Source of the DNA: Candidatus Bathyarchaeota archaeon
Lineage (GTDB): Archaea; Thermoproteota; Bathyarchaeia; Bathyarchaeales; WUQV01
Direction of reading: 5' to 3'
DNA: 11,501 nt
NCBI GenBank assembly: GCA_009889585.1
Contig: WUQV01000269.1
Location: 1 to 11,501 of the forward strand
Shown here piece by piece: positions 1 through 5,955 of this stretch. The notes beneath the pieces are model-generated. The model did not search any database and was not told where the DNA came from. It saw nothing but the letters and a program-made list of their open reading frames with translations. The position numbers and the translations under genes are program-made. How positions within the stretch are numbered: the stretch's first letter is position 1; every line of letters starts with the position of its first letter.

Positions 1-66
1 CATGTGGTTATGCCGAATGAATTCCTAGCGGCCCTTAAATCGGGCGCTTATGAAGGATTTGAATAA
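1..66 (+). CDS. C-terminal tail of an unrecognised protein (cut by window edge)
   Basis: Frame 1 is open from the first base and reads HVVMPNEF through AYEGFE before a TAA stop at 64-66. Only about 21 residues are visible, too few to name a family. The composition looks protein-like, but a chance open frame of this length is possible. The rest of the gene would lie to the left of the window on the plus strand. It converges on the decayed minus-strand genes that follow. Confidence 0.4.
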   Translation, partial: HVVMPNEFLAALKSGAYEGFE

Positions 67-81
67 CATAGGTTAGATGAT

Positions 82-345
82 TTAGAAGGGATGAATTTGG
101 AAATGCAACGCCTTCATTGAGTTCACGTCCATCGACTTCTTGCCTTCCTCACCGTACTTATCGCAAAAACTCTAAAAGATGAGTTCTTGAACTTACTTAT
201 CGTGAACCATAAGGCAGCGAAATCGATTAACTGAGAGAGTTCGTGACCTACGTTAGGGTTATGGGCCGAGGTAGCGTTCAAGAGGTTTCACCTAGAGCGC
301 CTCTAGTAGAATAGTTGATAGCGAGAAAAGAGCTGTTAAGCTAAC
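82..345 (-). pseudogene. Broken minus-strand gene, family not recognised
   Basis: Three minus-strand stretches in different frames read like consecutive parts of one protein. First comes a hydrophobic piece ending TILLEAL, a TAG, then VKPLERYLGP (about 345-258). Next is a piece containing NPNVGHELSQLIDFAALW (about 270-170). Last is KYGEEGKKSMDVNSMKALH and a few residues more, ending at TAA (82-84). The pieces overlap or abut, which fits one gene broken by frameshifts and at least one TAG. No intact start or promoter was found. I do not recognise the family. Chance open frames are the alternative; the last piece is the most protein-like. It lies directly downstream of the pyruvate-kinase-like pseudogene on the same strand. 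Confidence 0.3.
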
Positions 346-380
346 GGCGGAAGCTAACGACTCCTGTGGATTCTACGGCG

Positions 381-1079
381 TTATTCCGTTAGCCTTATCG
401 GCTCGTAATACTGGTCTAAGTCGCCCTTCCATTCCTTTTGTGCATACTCAGGGAGAAGCCTGCTTGTGCGAAGGGGCTTAGCTATTATCTCCAGTACCTC
501 GAACTTAGCGAAGAAGTTCAAGCTGTAGCTCGTCTTCACGATTAAAGCCGTATCGAGCCCCTTGTAAGTGCCGCCTAACGTTACGACTTGCTCGCCTTCC
601 TCCAATGCCCCAGCGTCGGTGGCCATAAGGGCCGCTTCGATCGCTATCTTCGTCCCAGGGCCGAAGGCTTCTAACGTTTTATCGACGAACGTAGCTGGAA
701 CGGGCGCCTCCTAACCTAGCGCTCGTTCAACGCCCGCAAACGGCCTCGTCCCTTGCACTACGACTACGCCGCGCTCTTCAAGGTATCGCTTGACGTGGGC
801 ATACTCCGGCCTACCGAGTCCGATGGGTATGTCGCCCTTAGGGCCCCAAGTTTTAGCTGGATAATGCGTGACGACGATTAACTTAACCCCCGTTCCGTTT
901 AGCGTTCGAAGGGCTTTAAGGGCGCTCCTTCCGGTCTCCGAGGCTACGACCATCTTTCGAAGCTTCAGCTCGACGGCTCGATCGCGGGCCAGCTCTAAGG
1001 CCTTTGAGGTATTAACTTCGCCGCGATATTGAAAGTAGAAGGTAGGCTTGACGAAGCCTGATTCCTCAGCTGCCACCAT
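381..1079 (-). pseudogene. Stand-alone pyruvate kinase alpha/beta-domain protein, interrupted by one in-frame TAG
   Basis: The frame runs from ATG (1079-1077) through 122 codons, hits TAG at 711-713, and continues in the same frame for 28 open codons and then the 81 codons from the internal ATG at 626 to TAA at 381. The N-part carries the Rossmann-like sequence KMVVASETGRSALKALRTL and VKLIVVTHYP and ends FAGVERALG. The C-part carries KIAIEAALMATDAGAL, VVTLGGTYKGLDTALIV and NFFAKFEVLEIIAKP. This order matches archaeal proteins made only of the pyruvate kinase C-terminal domain (PF02887 type), about 190-230 residues long and of unknown function. The reading frame and domain continuity are intact apart from the single stop. 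A TATA-like GTTAAAAAG (about 1119-1127) and GGATG before the start suggest the gene was once expressed. It could be a recent nonsense mutation, amber read-through, or a base-call error. Confidence 0.75.
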
Positions 1080-1118
1080 GTTACTTCATCCTTGGTTTGC
1101 TCTCTTAACTCTTAAGAT

Positions 1119-1127
1119 AGCTTTTTA
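1119..1127 (-). promoter_or_regulatory. TATA-like box for the pyruvate-kinase-like gene
   Basis: On the minus strand GGTTAAAAAGC lies about 40-48 nt before the ATG at 1079. That predicts a short leader of about 20 nt, with GGATG some 8 nt before the start as a possible ribosome site. Confidence 0.4.
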
Positions 1128-1148
1128 ACCTTTCACGATTTTGACGCT

Positions 1149-1173
1149 CCCCCTACTTTAGTAAGGGGCTTTC
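1149..1173 (-). repeat. Solo right-end hairpin of a TnpB-type (IS605) element
   Basis: On the minus strand this reads GAAAGCCCCTTACTAAAG then TAGGGGG, a CCCC-TAC / GTA-GGGG hairpin. It closely resembles the 3' end of the tnpB element at 5931-5955 (GGAAGCCCCTTACGATAG then GGAGGGG). No tnpB coding sequence can be read next to it. It is therefore best seen as a relic end of a lost element, or an orphan guide-RNA scaffold end. The identification rests on resemblance to the in-window copy. Confidence 0.5.
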
Positions 1174-1218
1174 TGGCTATAATTTGTAAATCCACCTCTT
1201 CACTGTCACGAAGCTTAT

Positions 1219-1240
1219 GCGAGCTTTTTAGCGAGCTCGC
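1219..1240. repeat. Short inverted repeat
   Basis: GCGAGCT (1219-1225) and AGCTCGC (1234-1240) are perfect inverted repeats around an 8-nt loop. The hairpin sits in the gene-free stretch between the solo TnpB end and the DUF1616 remnant. Outside this hairpin and the TnpB end, I see no gene between 1128 and 1313. It could be a terminator stem or part of a relic element. Confidence 0.35.
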
Positions 1241-1313
1241 CAGGCCTGAGATATCGCTCTCCTTACCTCAATCACTTCATGTTATTAGATTACAGAAGTA
1301 TATGAAGATTTAG

Positions 1314-1574
1314 TTCCTCACCGGCTGTTATACAAGACTAGAATTAAGCATAGGTTTAAGCTTTGCCATCGTGCCTCTAATAAGCTTAATCCTCAACTAT
1401 ACGCCTTAGGGCATAAGGCTCGACCACGTCGTAATCAGCCTAACGGCTTTCACCTTAGCCATGTCCTTCTTAATAGTGCGCAGGAAGTTCAACTTAAGTA
1501 GGAGCCACGCATTATTAGACGAGCGATTTGACCGACCCAAGGAGAATCGAGCTAATCGAGCGCTTGCTCTATGA
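1314..1574 (+). pseudogene. C-terminal remnant of a DUF1616-like membrane protein with TAG in place of Trp
   Basis: In frame with 1314 the sequence reads RLELSIGLSFAIVPLISL, then ILNYTP, then TAG (1407-1409), then GIRLDHVVISLTAFTLAMS, FLIVRRKF and LLDERFD, running open to TGA at 1572-1574. Two hydrophobic segments joined by NYTP-x-GIRL are typical of the DUF1616 (PF07760) membrane domain. From memory of that family, the residue after NYTP is usually Trp (TGG), so TAG is one G-to-A change away. The N-terminal part is missing: the frame is closed by TAG at 1311-1313, and a relic TnpB end lies 140 nt upstream. The remnant runs into the start of the PaREP1 gene in another frame. Confidence 0.6.
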
Positions 1575-1911
1575 AGCCGAGGATTACTTGAGGAGGGGCG
1601 ACCCCGTTCAATCCTCAGAAAAGCTTTACAAGGCCGCGGAGGAGTGCGTGAAGACCCTTGCGGAGCGCTTCGATCTAAAGGAGGTTAAGGAGGCTGAATC
1701 GAAGGGCCGTTGGACGGTTACCCTCCTTGAGAAGGCCGTTAGGAAGCTCACGGATGCTCTTGGGATTGATGTGGAGGTGGGATGGGCTGAGGCGAACTAC
1801 TTGCACGTATGGGGCTTTCATGAGGCGAGGCTCGATGTGGAAGACGTCAAGTGGAGGGTTCCCTTCTTGAGAAGGTTGATCGAATTGACGAAGGCTAGCT
1901 ATCGCCGTTAA
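1528..1911 (+). CDS. PaREP1 family protein
   Basis: A 127-residue all-helical protein. Its N-half contains LLYEAEDYLRRGDPVQSSEK followed by LYKAAEECVKTLA, and its C-half contains RWTVTLLEKAVRKLTDALG and YLHVWGFHEARLDVEDVKW. These are hallmarks of the archaeal PaREP1/PaREP8 family (PF05942), a multicopy family in Thermoproteota related in fold to HEPN proteins and of unproven function, sometimes linked to toxin-antitoxin contexts. No clear HEPN RNase motif (R-x4-6-H) is seen. The start is TTG at 1528; no ATG lies near it and no strong Shine-Dalgarno is visible, so the exact start is uncertain. The length is normal and the frame intact. It overlaps the end of the DUF1616 remnant. Confidence 0.85.
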   Translation: MTDPRRIELIERLLYEAEDYLRRGDPVQSSEKLYKAAEECVKTLAERFDLKEVKEAESKGRWTVTLLEKAVRKLTDALGIDVEVGWAEANYLHVWGFHEARLDVEDVKWRVPFLRRLIELTKASYRR

Positions 1912-2019
1912 CGGGCTGATGGCACGGCCCTTGCTCCTAAGGTGGAATGGGATGAGGTGGGAGCCTAAAAGGGCGGTAAACACTAGGCTGATGAGAGCCT
2001 TAGAAGCAAGAAGAAAGGC

Positions 2020-2025
2020 TTTTAA
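2020..2025 (+). promoter_or_regulatory. TATA box for the DUF3782-type gene
   Basis: GCTTTTAACCC has its TTTTAA ending 25 nt before the ATG at 2051. That spacing predicts a leaderless or nearly leaderless mRNA and supports the chosen start. The rest of 1912-2050 holds no gene I can support. Confidence 0.55.
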
Positions 2026-2050
2026 CCCTAAGCTGACTTAGCATACGCGC

Positions 2051-2647
2051 ATGCTAGAGGCCGAGCTGAAGGAGAAAATTCTCAAGCTGCTGAAGGAAGA
2101 TGAGACGTTTAGGTACGCGGTAGCTGGTTTGATAGGCTTAGATGAAGTTCTCAAACGATTGGATAGACGTGAAGAAGTCTTAGAGAAGCTCTTTGAGGAG
2201 CTGGTTGAGCTAAGGGAGGACTTTAATAAGATGCATAAGAGTTTGCGCGACGTAATCGTCACTCTCGAAAGGCTGACTTTGACTGAGGAAGAAGAGGCTC
2301 GTGAGGTCGTAGGATGTAGGCTTGAGGAGCTTGGCATTAAGCTCGCCTTAGGAAGGCTCGAGCTTCCTGAATTGCAGGTGGATATTTATGGATCTGATGG
2401 GGATGTATGTGTAATAGGAGAGGCGACAGTTAGGCTTGGGTCGAGGATAGTAGAAGAGCTTGAAGGAAAAGTCGGATTGTTAAAAAGCAGGTACCCTGAA
2501 TACATAAAGCCTAAGTTGATAAAAATCATATATACGATGATAGCGACGAAGGAAGCTTTAAGAAGAGCTGAAGAGCTTCGTATATGGGTGTTAACGTGGA
2601 AAGAGGATCTTATCAAGGTGGACTTTAGCGATTATATACTACCGTAG
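2051..2647 (+). CDS. DUF3782-type coiled-coil protein with PD-(D/E)XK-like domain (copy 1)
   Basis: 198 residues. The N-terminal region (about 7-30) holds ILKLLKEDETFRYAVAGLIG, a signature of this archaeal family. A charged coiled coil follows (about 33-75). From about residue 76 there is a nuclease-like core with LQVDIYGSDGDVCVIGEA (D111, E124) and a strand ending RIWVLTWKEDLIKV. In PD-(D/E)XK enzymes the second acidic residue is followed by x-K. Here it is E-A-T-V-R, so the usual Lys is absent; an Arg four residues on might or might not substitute. It may be a non-catalytic nucleic-acid binder. A leaderless ATG fits the TATA box. It is paralogous to the gene at 7892-8542. Stop is TAG. Family assignment is from memory of DUF3782 (PF12644); the function is unknown. 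Confidence 0.8.
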   Translation: MLEAELKEKILKLLKEDETFRYAVAGLIGLDEVLKRLDRREEVLEKLFEELVELREDFNKMHKSLRDVIVTLERLTLTEEEEAREVVGCRLEELGIKLALGRLELPELQVDIYGSDGDVCVIGEATVRLGSRIVEELEGKVGLLKSRYPEYIKPKLIKIIYTMIATKEALRRAEELRIWVLTWKEDLIKVDFSDYILP

Positions 2648-2671
2648 AATTAAATAGTGTAGTCCTGCAAG

Positions 2672-2998
2672 ATGAGGGATTTAATATGTAATATCGAGGG
2701 GCTGGCTTTACCACCTTATCTGCTCTTTAATGGTGAGGAGAGGCTTGATATGATGTAAATGTATCCGCTAAAGCTTTTGAAGGAAGTAAATATACTATAT
2801 TATGTAAAATCATCGAGCGCTTGTTTGAAGCTTTAGGTGTTGTAGGGAAGTGATGAATGTAGTAGATTTAGATGAAATAAATTGAAGATTAAGAAAGAAG
2901 CCATAGTCGATGGGATAATGCTGCTTGATGGAGTTGGCTATAGGGAGAAGCTCATGTCAAAGCTCAACGCAAGCTACAATGAACGCAGGGCCTGTTGA
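2672..2998 (+). pseudogene. Nucleotidyltransferase (MNT-like) gene broken by three frameshifts
   Basis: Four consecutive open pieces in frames 2, 1, 0 and 2 read as one protein of about 108 residues. They are MRDLICNIEGLALPPY to LLFNGEERL (from ATG 2672), YDVNVSAKAFEGSKYTIL to LFEALGVVGK, then MNVVDLDEIN, and last LKIKKEAIVDGIMLLDG to a TGA at 2996-2998. Each switch equals loss of one base. The order (LFGS-like loop, GEERL-x-DVNV, long helix, VVDLDEI strand, then a helix with EAIVDGIMLLDG) resembles minimal nucleotidyltransferases of the MNT/HEPN antitoxin type. The usual GS and DxD catalytic residues are degenerate. No HEPN partner is adjacent. The continuity over four pieces makes a real former gene likely; the family name is an inference. 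Confidence 0.55.
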
Positions 2999-3038
2999 AT
3001 GAAAAGTCGATTTACGTTCGTCCCCATAAAAGCGAAAA

Positions 3039-3207
3039 CCCCGCTGAGTCGAAGCCTAAGCGGGTCGACGCCGTTCAGCCGGACGTTCGGCCTTCCGTTG
3101 GAGGCAGCTTAGGCAACCTCCCGGGCGATTGGCTAAGGTGTCTCCGCAGGTTGGTCGGGCGGCCGACATCCCTTTGTCGGCTCGTTTAAGCTTGCTCCTC
3201 AGCGGGG
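3039..3207 (-). ncRNA. Candidate structured non-coding RNA, family not recognised
   Basis: A GC-rich block in a moderate-GC region. Its ends pair perfectly over 10 bp (CCCCGCTGAG 3039-3048 with CTCAGCGGGG 3198-3207). Inside are GCCTAAGC 3054-3061 / GCTTAGGC 3107-3114, CAACCT 3114-3119 / AGGTTG 3148-3153, and a 7-bp hairpin GCCGACA 3162-3168 / TGTCGGC 3175-3181: a closed multi-arm fold of about 169 nt. The minus strand is favoured. GTTTTTTATA (3240-3231) ends 23 nt before 3207, the right distance for an archaeal start, and T-rich TTTTCGCTTTT follows 3039. I could not find the conserved cores of RNase P RNA (GAAAGUC, ACAGAA) or SRP RNA (GGAAGG-AGCA loop), nor tRNA, H/ACA or C/D box signatures. 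A 64-codon open frame on the plus strand here is not protein-like. Confidence 0.65.
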
Positions 3208-3230
3208 CGTACATAGTTAGCAGGGAAGTG

Positions 3231-3240
3231 TATAAAAAAC
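3231..3240 (-). promoter_or_regulatory. TATA box for the structured RNA
   Basis: On the minus strand AAGTTTTTTATACAC has its TATA end 23 nt before the RNA closing stem at 3207, which would place transcription start at the stem itself. On the plus strand the same bases read TATAAAAAAC, so a plus-strand role cannot be excluded. The gene at 3293 has a better-spaced box of its own. Confidence 0.6.
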
Positions 3241-3247
3241 TTTTTAG

Positions 3248-3259
3248 CTAGAATTCTAG
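3248..3259. promoter_or_regulatory. Perfect 12-bp palindrome between divergent promoters
   Basis: CTAGAATTCTAG is self-complementary over all 12 bases. It lies 8 nt upstream of the minus-strand TATA box of the RNA and 2 nt upstream of the plus-strand ATATTTAT box of the gene at 3293. The position suits an operator shared by both transcripts, but one 12-bp palindrome in AT-rich sequence could be chance. Confidence 0.4.
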
Positions 3260-3261
3260 AC

Positions 3262-3269
3262 ATATTTAT
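3262..3269 (+). promoter_or_regulatory. TATA box for the gene at 3293
   Basis: ATATTTAT ends 23 nt before the ATG at 3293, which predicts a leaderless mRNA and supports that start. Confidence 0.55.
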
Positions 3270-3292
3270 CGACAAAATTTAAACGGGCGAGC

Positions 3293-3946
3293 ATGAGGGA
3301 GTTTAAGGAAGATTTAGACTCATTAACGACGAAGTTAATGGAAAGCTCTGATAATCACATGAAAAAGAGGCTACAAGATCTGAAAAATCGGTTGATCTTC
3401 CTCTATGAGGCTAATCTCGTGAAGATCAGCCATTCGATTATGGAGCTCGTTTGCGCGAGTCATCTGATGTCAAATGGCTACGAAGTTGAAGTCGAACGCC
3501 AATTGACCGGAGTTTTGACTTGTGACGTTTACGCCACGAGAGGAAACGAATCCCTCATAGTCGAAGTTGAGACGGGCTTCGTCCCTCCTGAACGCGCGTT
3601 AGAGCCAACGGCTTACAATAAGGCTAGGCTGGCAAGCAAGATAGCTCGTTACAGCCATTATGCGAATAAGTTCGGGCTAGGGGCTCCGCCTTATTACATA
3701 ATGCAAATACCGTCGGCTTTCGTTAAATCGTCCGATCAAAGGGGGGTGGATGAGCTCTTAGAGGTAAAGAGCCTTTGCGACATGTATTATAAGAACCCTC
3801 CTGTGAGCTTAGAAGAGATAAAAGGAGCTCGTCTTCATAAGATTTACATAATCGACGTAGATAAGGCGGAGGTTTACGAAGCTACGCCAGAGGATTACGT
3901 AAATCATTTTAACGATAAGATAAACTCATTGATCCATAACAGCTAA
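3293..3946 (+). CDS. Putative PD-(D/E)XK nuclease-like protein
   Basis: 217 residues. After a helical N-terminus (about 1-45, charged) comes ISHSIMELVCASHLMSNGYE (E51), then a strand VEVERQLTGVLTCDVYATRG (D78), then SLIVEVETGFVPPE (E91, E93). The order helix-Glu, Asp strand, EVE strand is that of restriction-endonuclease-like folds. The expected Lys of the E-x-K motif is Glu (E91-V-E93). A Lys-rich helix (YNKARLASKIARYSHYANKF, about 108-127) follows. The C-terminus (HKIYIIDVDKAEVYEATPED) adds another strand pair. It belongs to a family of archaeal hypothetical proteins in which the VEVETGFVPPE segment is characteristic, as far as I recall. It is divergent from the structured RNA with a palindrome between them. 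The frame is intact and the function unproven. Confidence 0.7.
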   Translation: MREFKEDLDSLTTKLMESSDNHMKKRLQDLKNRLIFLYEANLVKISHSIMELVCASHLMSNGYEVEVERQLTGVLTCDVYATRGNESLIVEVETGFVPPERALEPTAYNKARLASKIARYSHYANKFGLGAPPYYIMQIPSAFVKSSDQRGVDELLEVKSLCDMYYKNPPVSLEEIKGARLHKIYIIDVDKAEVYEATPEDYVNHFNDKINSLIHNS

Positions 3947-3977
3947 CGCATCGCTTTAATCTCAATAAGCCATAAAG

Positions 3978-3985
3978 TTTTTTAA
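3978..3985 (+). promoter_or_regulatory. TATA box for the hexuloisomerase gene
   Basis: AAAGTTTTTTAACC is a strong archaeal box, but its 3' end lies only 10 nt before the ATG at 3996. A start about 24 nt downstream (near 4009) would leave that ATG out of the mRNA and favour the in-frame TTG at 4020, which is preceded by GGGGGT. Confidence 0.5.
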
Positions 3986-3995
3986 CCTAAATCGC

Positions 3996-4619
3996 ATGGC
4001 CCATCATGGGGGTCGAGCCTTGGAGCGGTTGAAGGCAACGGCTACCGAGATAATCGAAGGGGCGAGAAAAGCCATCGAGGACCTCGACCTAAGCCGAGTG
4101 GAGGGAATGATCCAAATGATCCTCGACTCTAAGGGCAAGAAAATATTCATCGTAGGAGCCGGAAGGAGCGGCTTCGTAGCTCGATCTTTCGCATTACGCT
4201 TGATGAACTTAGGCTTTAACGTCTACTTCATCGGGGAGACGATAACGCCAGCCGCTGAAAGGGGGGATCTTTTGATCGCCGTCTCAGGGACTGGGATGAC
4301 TAGGATGGTTTTAACGGCGGGCGTAACCGCTAAGGAGATAGGGGCTAAGTTGATAGCCATCACGTCGTTCTCGGACTCGCCGTTGGGGAAGATCGCCGAT
4401 CACGTAGTCGTGATAAGCGGGAGGACGAAGACCGGTTGGCCTAGGGAGGAGGATTACTTAGCTAGGCAGTTGCTCGGGGAACGAGAGCCTTTAACTCCGC
4501 TCGGGAGCACGTTTGAGAACAATTGCATGATCTTCTTAGACGGCCTCATCGCAGAGCTCATGTATAGGTTGGGTAAGACGGAAGAAGAATTAAGGAAGTA
4601 TCATGCAACAATAGAATAA
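3996..4619 (+). CDS. hxlB: 6-phospho-3-hexuloisomerase (SIS domain)
   Basis: A 207-residue SIS-domain sugar isomerase that interconverts D-arabino-hex-3-ulose 6-phosphate and fructose 6-phosphate (EC 5.3.1.27). In archaea it works with hexulose-6-phosphate synthase in the reverse ribulose monophosphate route that supplies pentose phosphates. Visible motifs are FIVGAGRSGFVARSFALRL (54-59 sugar-phosphate loop), YFIGETITPA, GDLLIAVSGTGMT (97-102), ITSFSDSPLGKIAD and the C-terminal KYHATIE, which carries a His typical of the family's active site. The synthase gene is not in the window. The length fits the family. The start at ATG 3996 gives an unusual MAHHGG leader; the TATA position and GGGGGT ribosome-site match make TTG 4020 a serious alternative, shortening the protein by 8 residues. 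The gene is intact and core-like, in contrast with its decayed surroundings. Confidence 0.93.
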   Translation: MAHHGGRALERLKATATEIIEGARKAIEDLDLSRVEGMIQMILDSKGKKIFIVGAGRSGFVARSFALRLMNLGFNVYFIGETITPAAERGDLLIAVSGTGMTRMVLTAGVTAKEIGAKLIAITSFSDSPLGKIADHVVVISGRTKTGWPREEDYLARQLLGEREPLTPLGSTFENNCMIFLDGLIAELMYRLGKTEEELRKYHATIE

Positions 4620-4641
4620 AAGCTAGAGGGAGTTGAACTAT

Positions 4642-4708
4642 ACGAAAGAAATGGAAGAAGAAGAGAATGCGAAGGCTTAAGAAGAAAAGGGAGAGAAGAA
4701 GGGAAAGG
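4642..4708 (-). terminator. Pyrimidine-rich terminator tract downstream of the MFS gene
   Basis: Downstream of the MFS stop, the minus strand is almost pure pyrimidine (CCTTTCCCTTCTTCTCTCCC and onward), including several T runs. That suits archaeal transcription termination. The 127-nt gap between the convergent genes holds no open frame longer than about 15 codons. A TATAAATA at about 4711-4718 on the plus strand would drive an RNA antisense to the exporter 3' end; nothing else supports one. Confidence 0.4.
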
Positions 4709-4746
4709 TATAAATAGGTAATACATGCATTGAACTTTTAATCATC

Positions 4747-5916
4747 TTAAGCTTTCATCTTCTTCGCTTGAGTTGGAGTAAGGAAAGAAGATAAAAGCGC
4801 TATTGTTGAGAATATCATCATAACGTAGAATGAGGCCTCTAAGCCATATCTATCGGCTAAGGAGCTCGCGATGGCTATCGAGATCGACCCAAGCCCGAAG
4901 GAGGAGAAGAATAACATGCCGAACGCAGCTCCTCTCATCTCCTCCGAGGTTATAAGCCCAGCGAATGAGTTAAGCGCTGGTTGATGCCCGTAAAAACATA
5001 AGCCGTAGATTAAAACGAAGGAAAGGACGCTTATCGAAGGGTTAGGGATCGTCAAGAGAAGCAGCAAGCTGATTGGCACGCCAGCCGAAGTCGTTACCAA
5101 CGCCCCCTTAGGGCCGATGGAATCGGACGCCTTACCGCCGATCCACTGCCCGAGTATTCCTATCGCGAGCACGAGGAAGACCGACGTCGCTACGAGAGTC
5201 GAAGGAAATCCGAAGACGTGCCTTAAGAACGTTGGAAGCATGAATTCGACGCCCTTGAAGTACAAGCCGACGGCGACGTTGTAAGCGAGCAACGTCCATA
5301 AGCCCGGCGCTTTAACGACGTCGTACGTCCTCACCTTTACCTGGCCCGTTAAAGGTGCGTCCGCCGCCCTCAGGATTAAGGCCGAGATTATGATTGAAAG
5401 GGCTCCGAATAGCATCAAGGGGTAACGCCACCCCCATGCGTTGCCTATCGCTACGGCCACGATCGGGGCGAACATGAAGCCGACGTTGCCTCCCGTCCCA
5501 TGAAGCCCCATGGCCTCGGCCATGTTCGTTCGAAAGACCTTCGATATGAGGCTGTTAGCCGTAGGATGGTATAAACTGGCCCAAGAGCTCATGCAGATAA
5601 GCGCTACGCTGAAGGCGAGTAGCCCGTGAGCTAAAGGGAAGATGAAAGTCGAAGCACCAGCTAAAGCTAAGCTTAGGAAGAGCGTTTTTACCTCGCCGAT
5701 CCTATCTGAAAGAGCCCCTCCTACGAGCGCTCCAGCCCCGTATATGAAGCCGCTTATCGCAGCCATAAGCCCTACCGCCTCCTTCGTCGTCATAAACTCG
5801 TTCACGACATCCGTTAAGTAAAGCGGTAAGACGAGGAACAAGGAGTGGTTTAGGGAGTGAGCGATCCCTAGGAGCGCAAGTAAGAGGCTCTCCTTTTTCC
5901 TCAAGGCCTTACTCAA
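4747..5916 (-). CDS. Major facilitator superfamily exporter, fosmidomycin-resistance (Fsr)-like
   Basis: 389 residues with about 12 hydrophobic segments. The N-terminus SLLLALLGIAHSLNHSLFLV forms helix 1. The loop 2-3 motif GGALSDRIGEVKTLF is the MFS A-like motif. SWASLYHPTANSLISKVF followed by GLHGTGGNVGFMFAP matches the YHP/GxHGxGGNxG signature of Fsr-type transporters. The second half repeats the loop motif as WIGGKASDSIGPKGAL. The likely role is proton-coupled efflux of a small organic compound; the substrate is unknown. The start is TTG at 5916-5914; the N-terminus looks complete. Only 21 nt separate it from the stop of tnpB, in the same frame, and the tnpB right-end hairpin fills that gap. 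Its native promoter has therefore probably been displaced, and expression may depend on tnpB read-through. Confidence 0.9.
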   Translation of the reverse strand: MSKALRKKESLLLALLGIAHSLNHSLFLVLPLYLTDVVNEFMTTKEAVGLMAAISGFIYGAGALVGGALSDRIGEVKTLFLSLALAGASTFIFPLAHGLLAFSVALICMSSWASLYHPTANSLISKVFRTNMAEAMGLHGTGGNVGFMFAPIVAVAIGNAWGWRYPLMLFGALSIIISALILRAADAPLTGQVKVRTYDVVKAPGLWTLLAYNVAVGLYFKGVEFMLPTFLRHVFGFPSTLVATSVFLVLAIGILGQWIGGKASDSIGPKGALVTTSAGVPISLLLLLTIPNPSISVLSFVLIYGLCFYGHQPALNSFAGLITSEEMRGAAFGMLFFSSFGLGSISIAIASSLADRYGLEASFYVMMIFSTIALLSSFLTPTQAKKMKA

Positions 5917-5930
5917 CCTTAAGTGAACTA

Positions 5931-5955
5931 CCCCTCCCTATCGTAAGGGGCTTCC
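5931..5955 (-). repeat. Right-end hairpin of the tnpB element (probable 3' end of its guide-RNA scaffold)
   Basis: The minus strand reads GGAAGCCCCTTACGATAG then GGAGGGG, overlapping the codons for the C-terminal AGSPLR and the TAG stop. In studied IS605-type elements the transcript across the tnpB 3' end forms the omega (re) RNA, and the flanking bases after the hairpin act as guide. Here the guide would be TAGTTCACTTAAGGTT, the region just before the exporter start. The RNA itself is inferred, not seen. Confidence 0.5.

Noticed and set aside
1989..2035. TGATGA and CTGA resembling C and D boxes of a guide RNA
   Set aside because: Internal C' and D' boxes are missing, and a TATA box for the 2051 gene lies between them.
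2038..2337. Ser-rich minus-strand open frame
   Set aside because: Antisense shadow of the Glu/Leu-rich coiled-coil gene at 2051-2647; the same applies to 7963-8286.
2995..3189. 64-codon open frame on the plus strand
   Set aside because: It lies inside the GC-rich structured RNA candidate, and its composition (many Arg, Pro, Gly, Val in low-complexity order) follows the stems rather than a protein.
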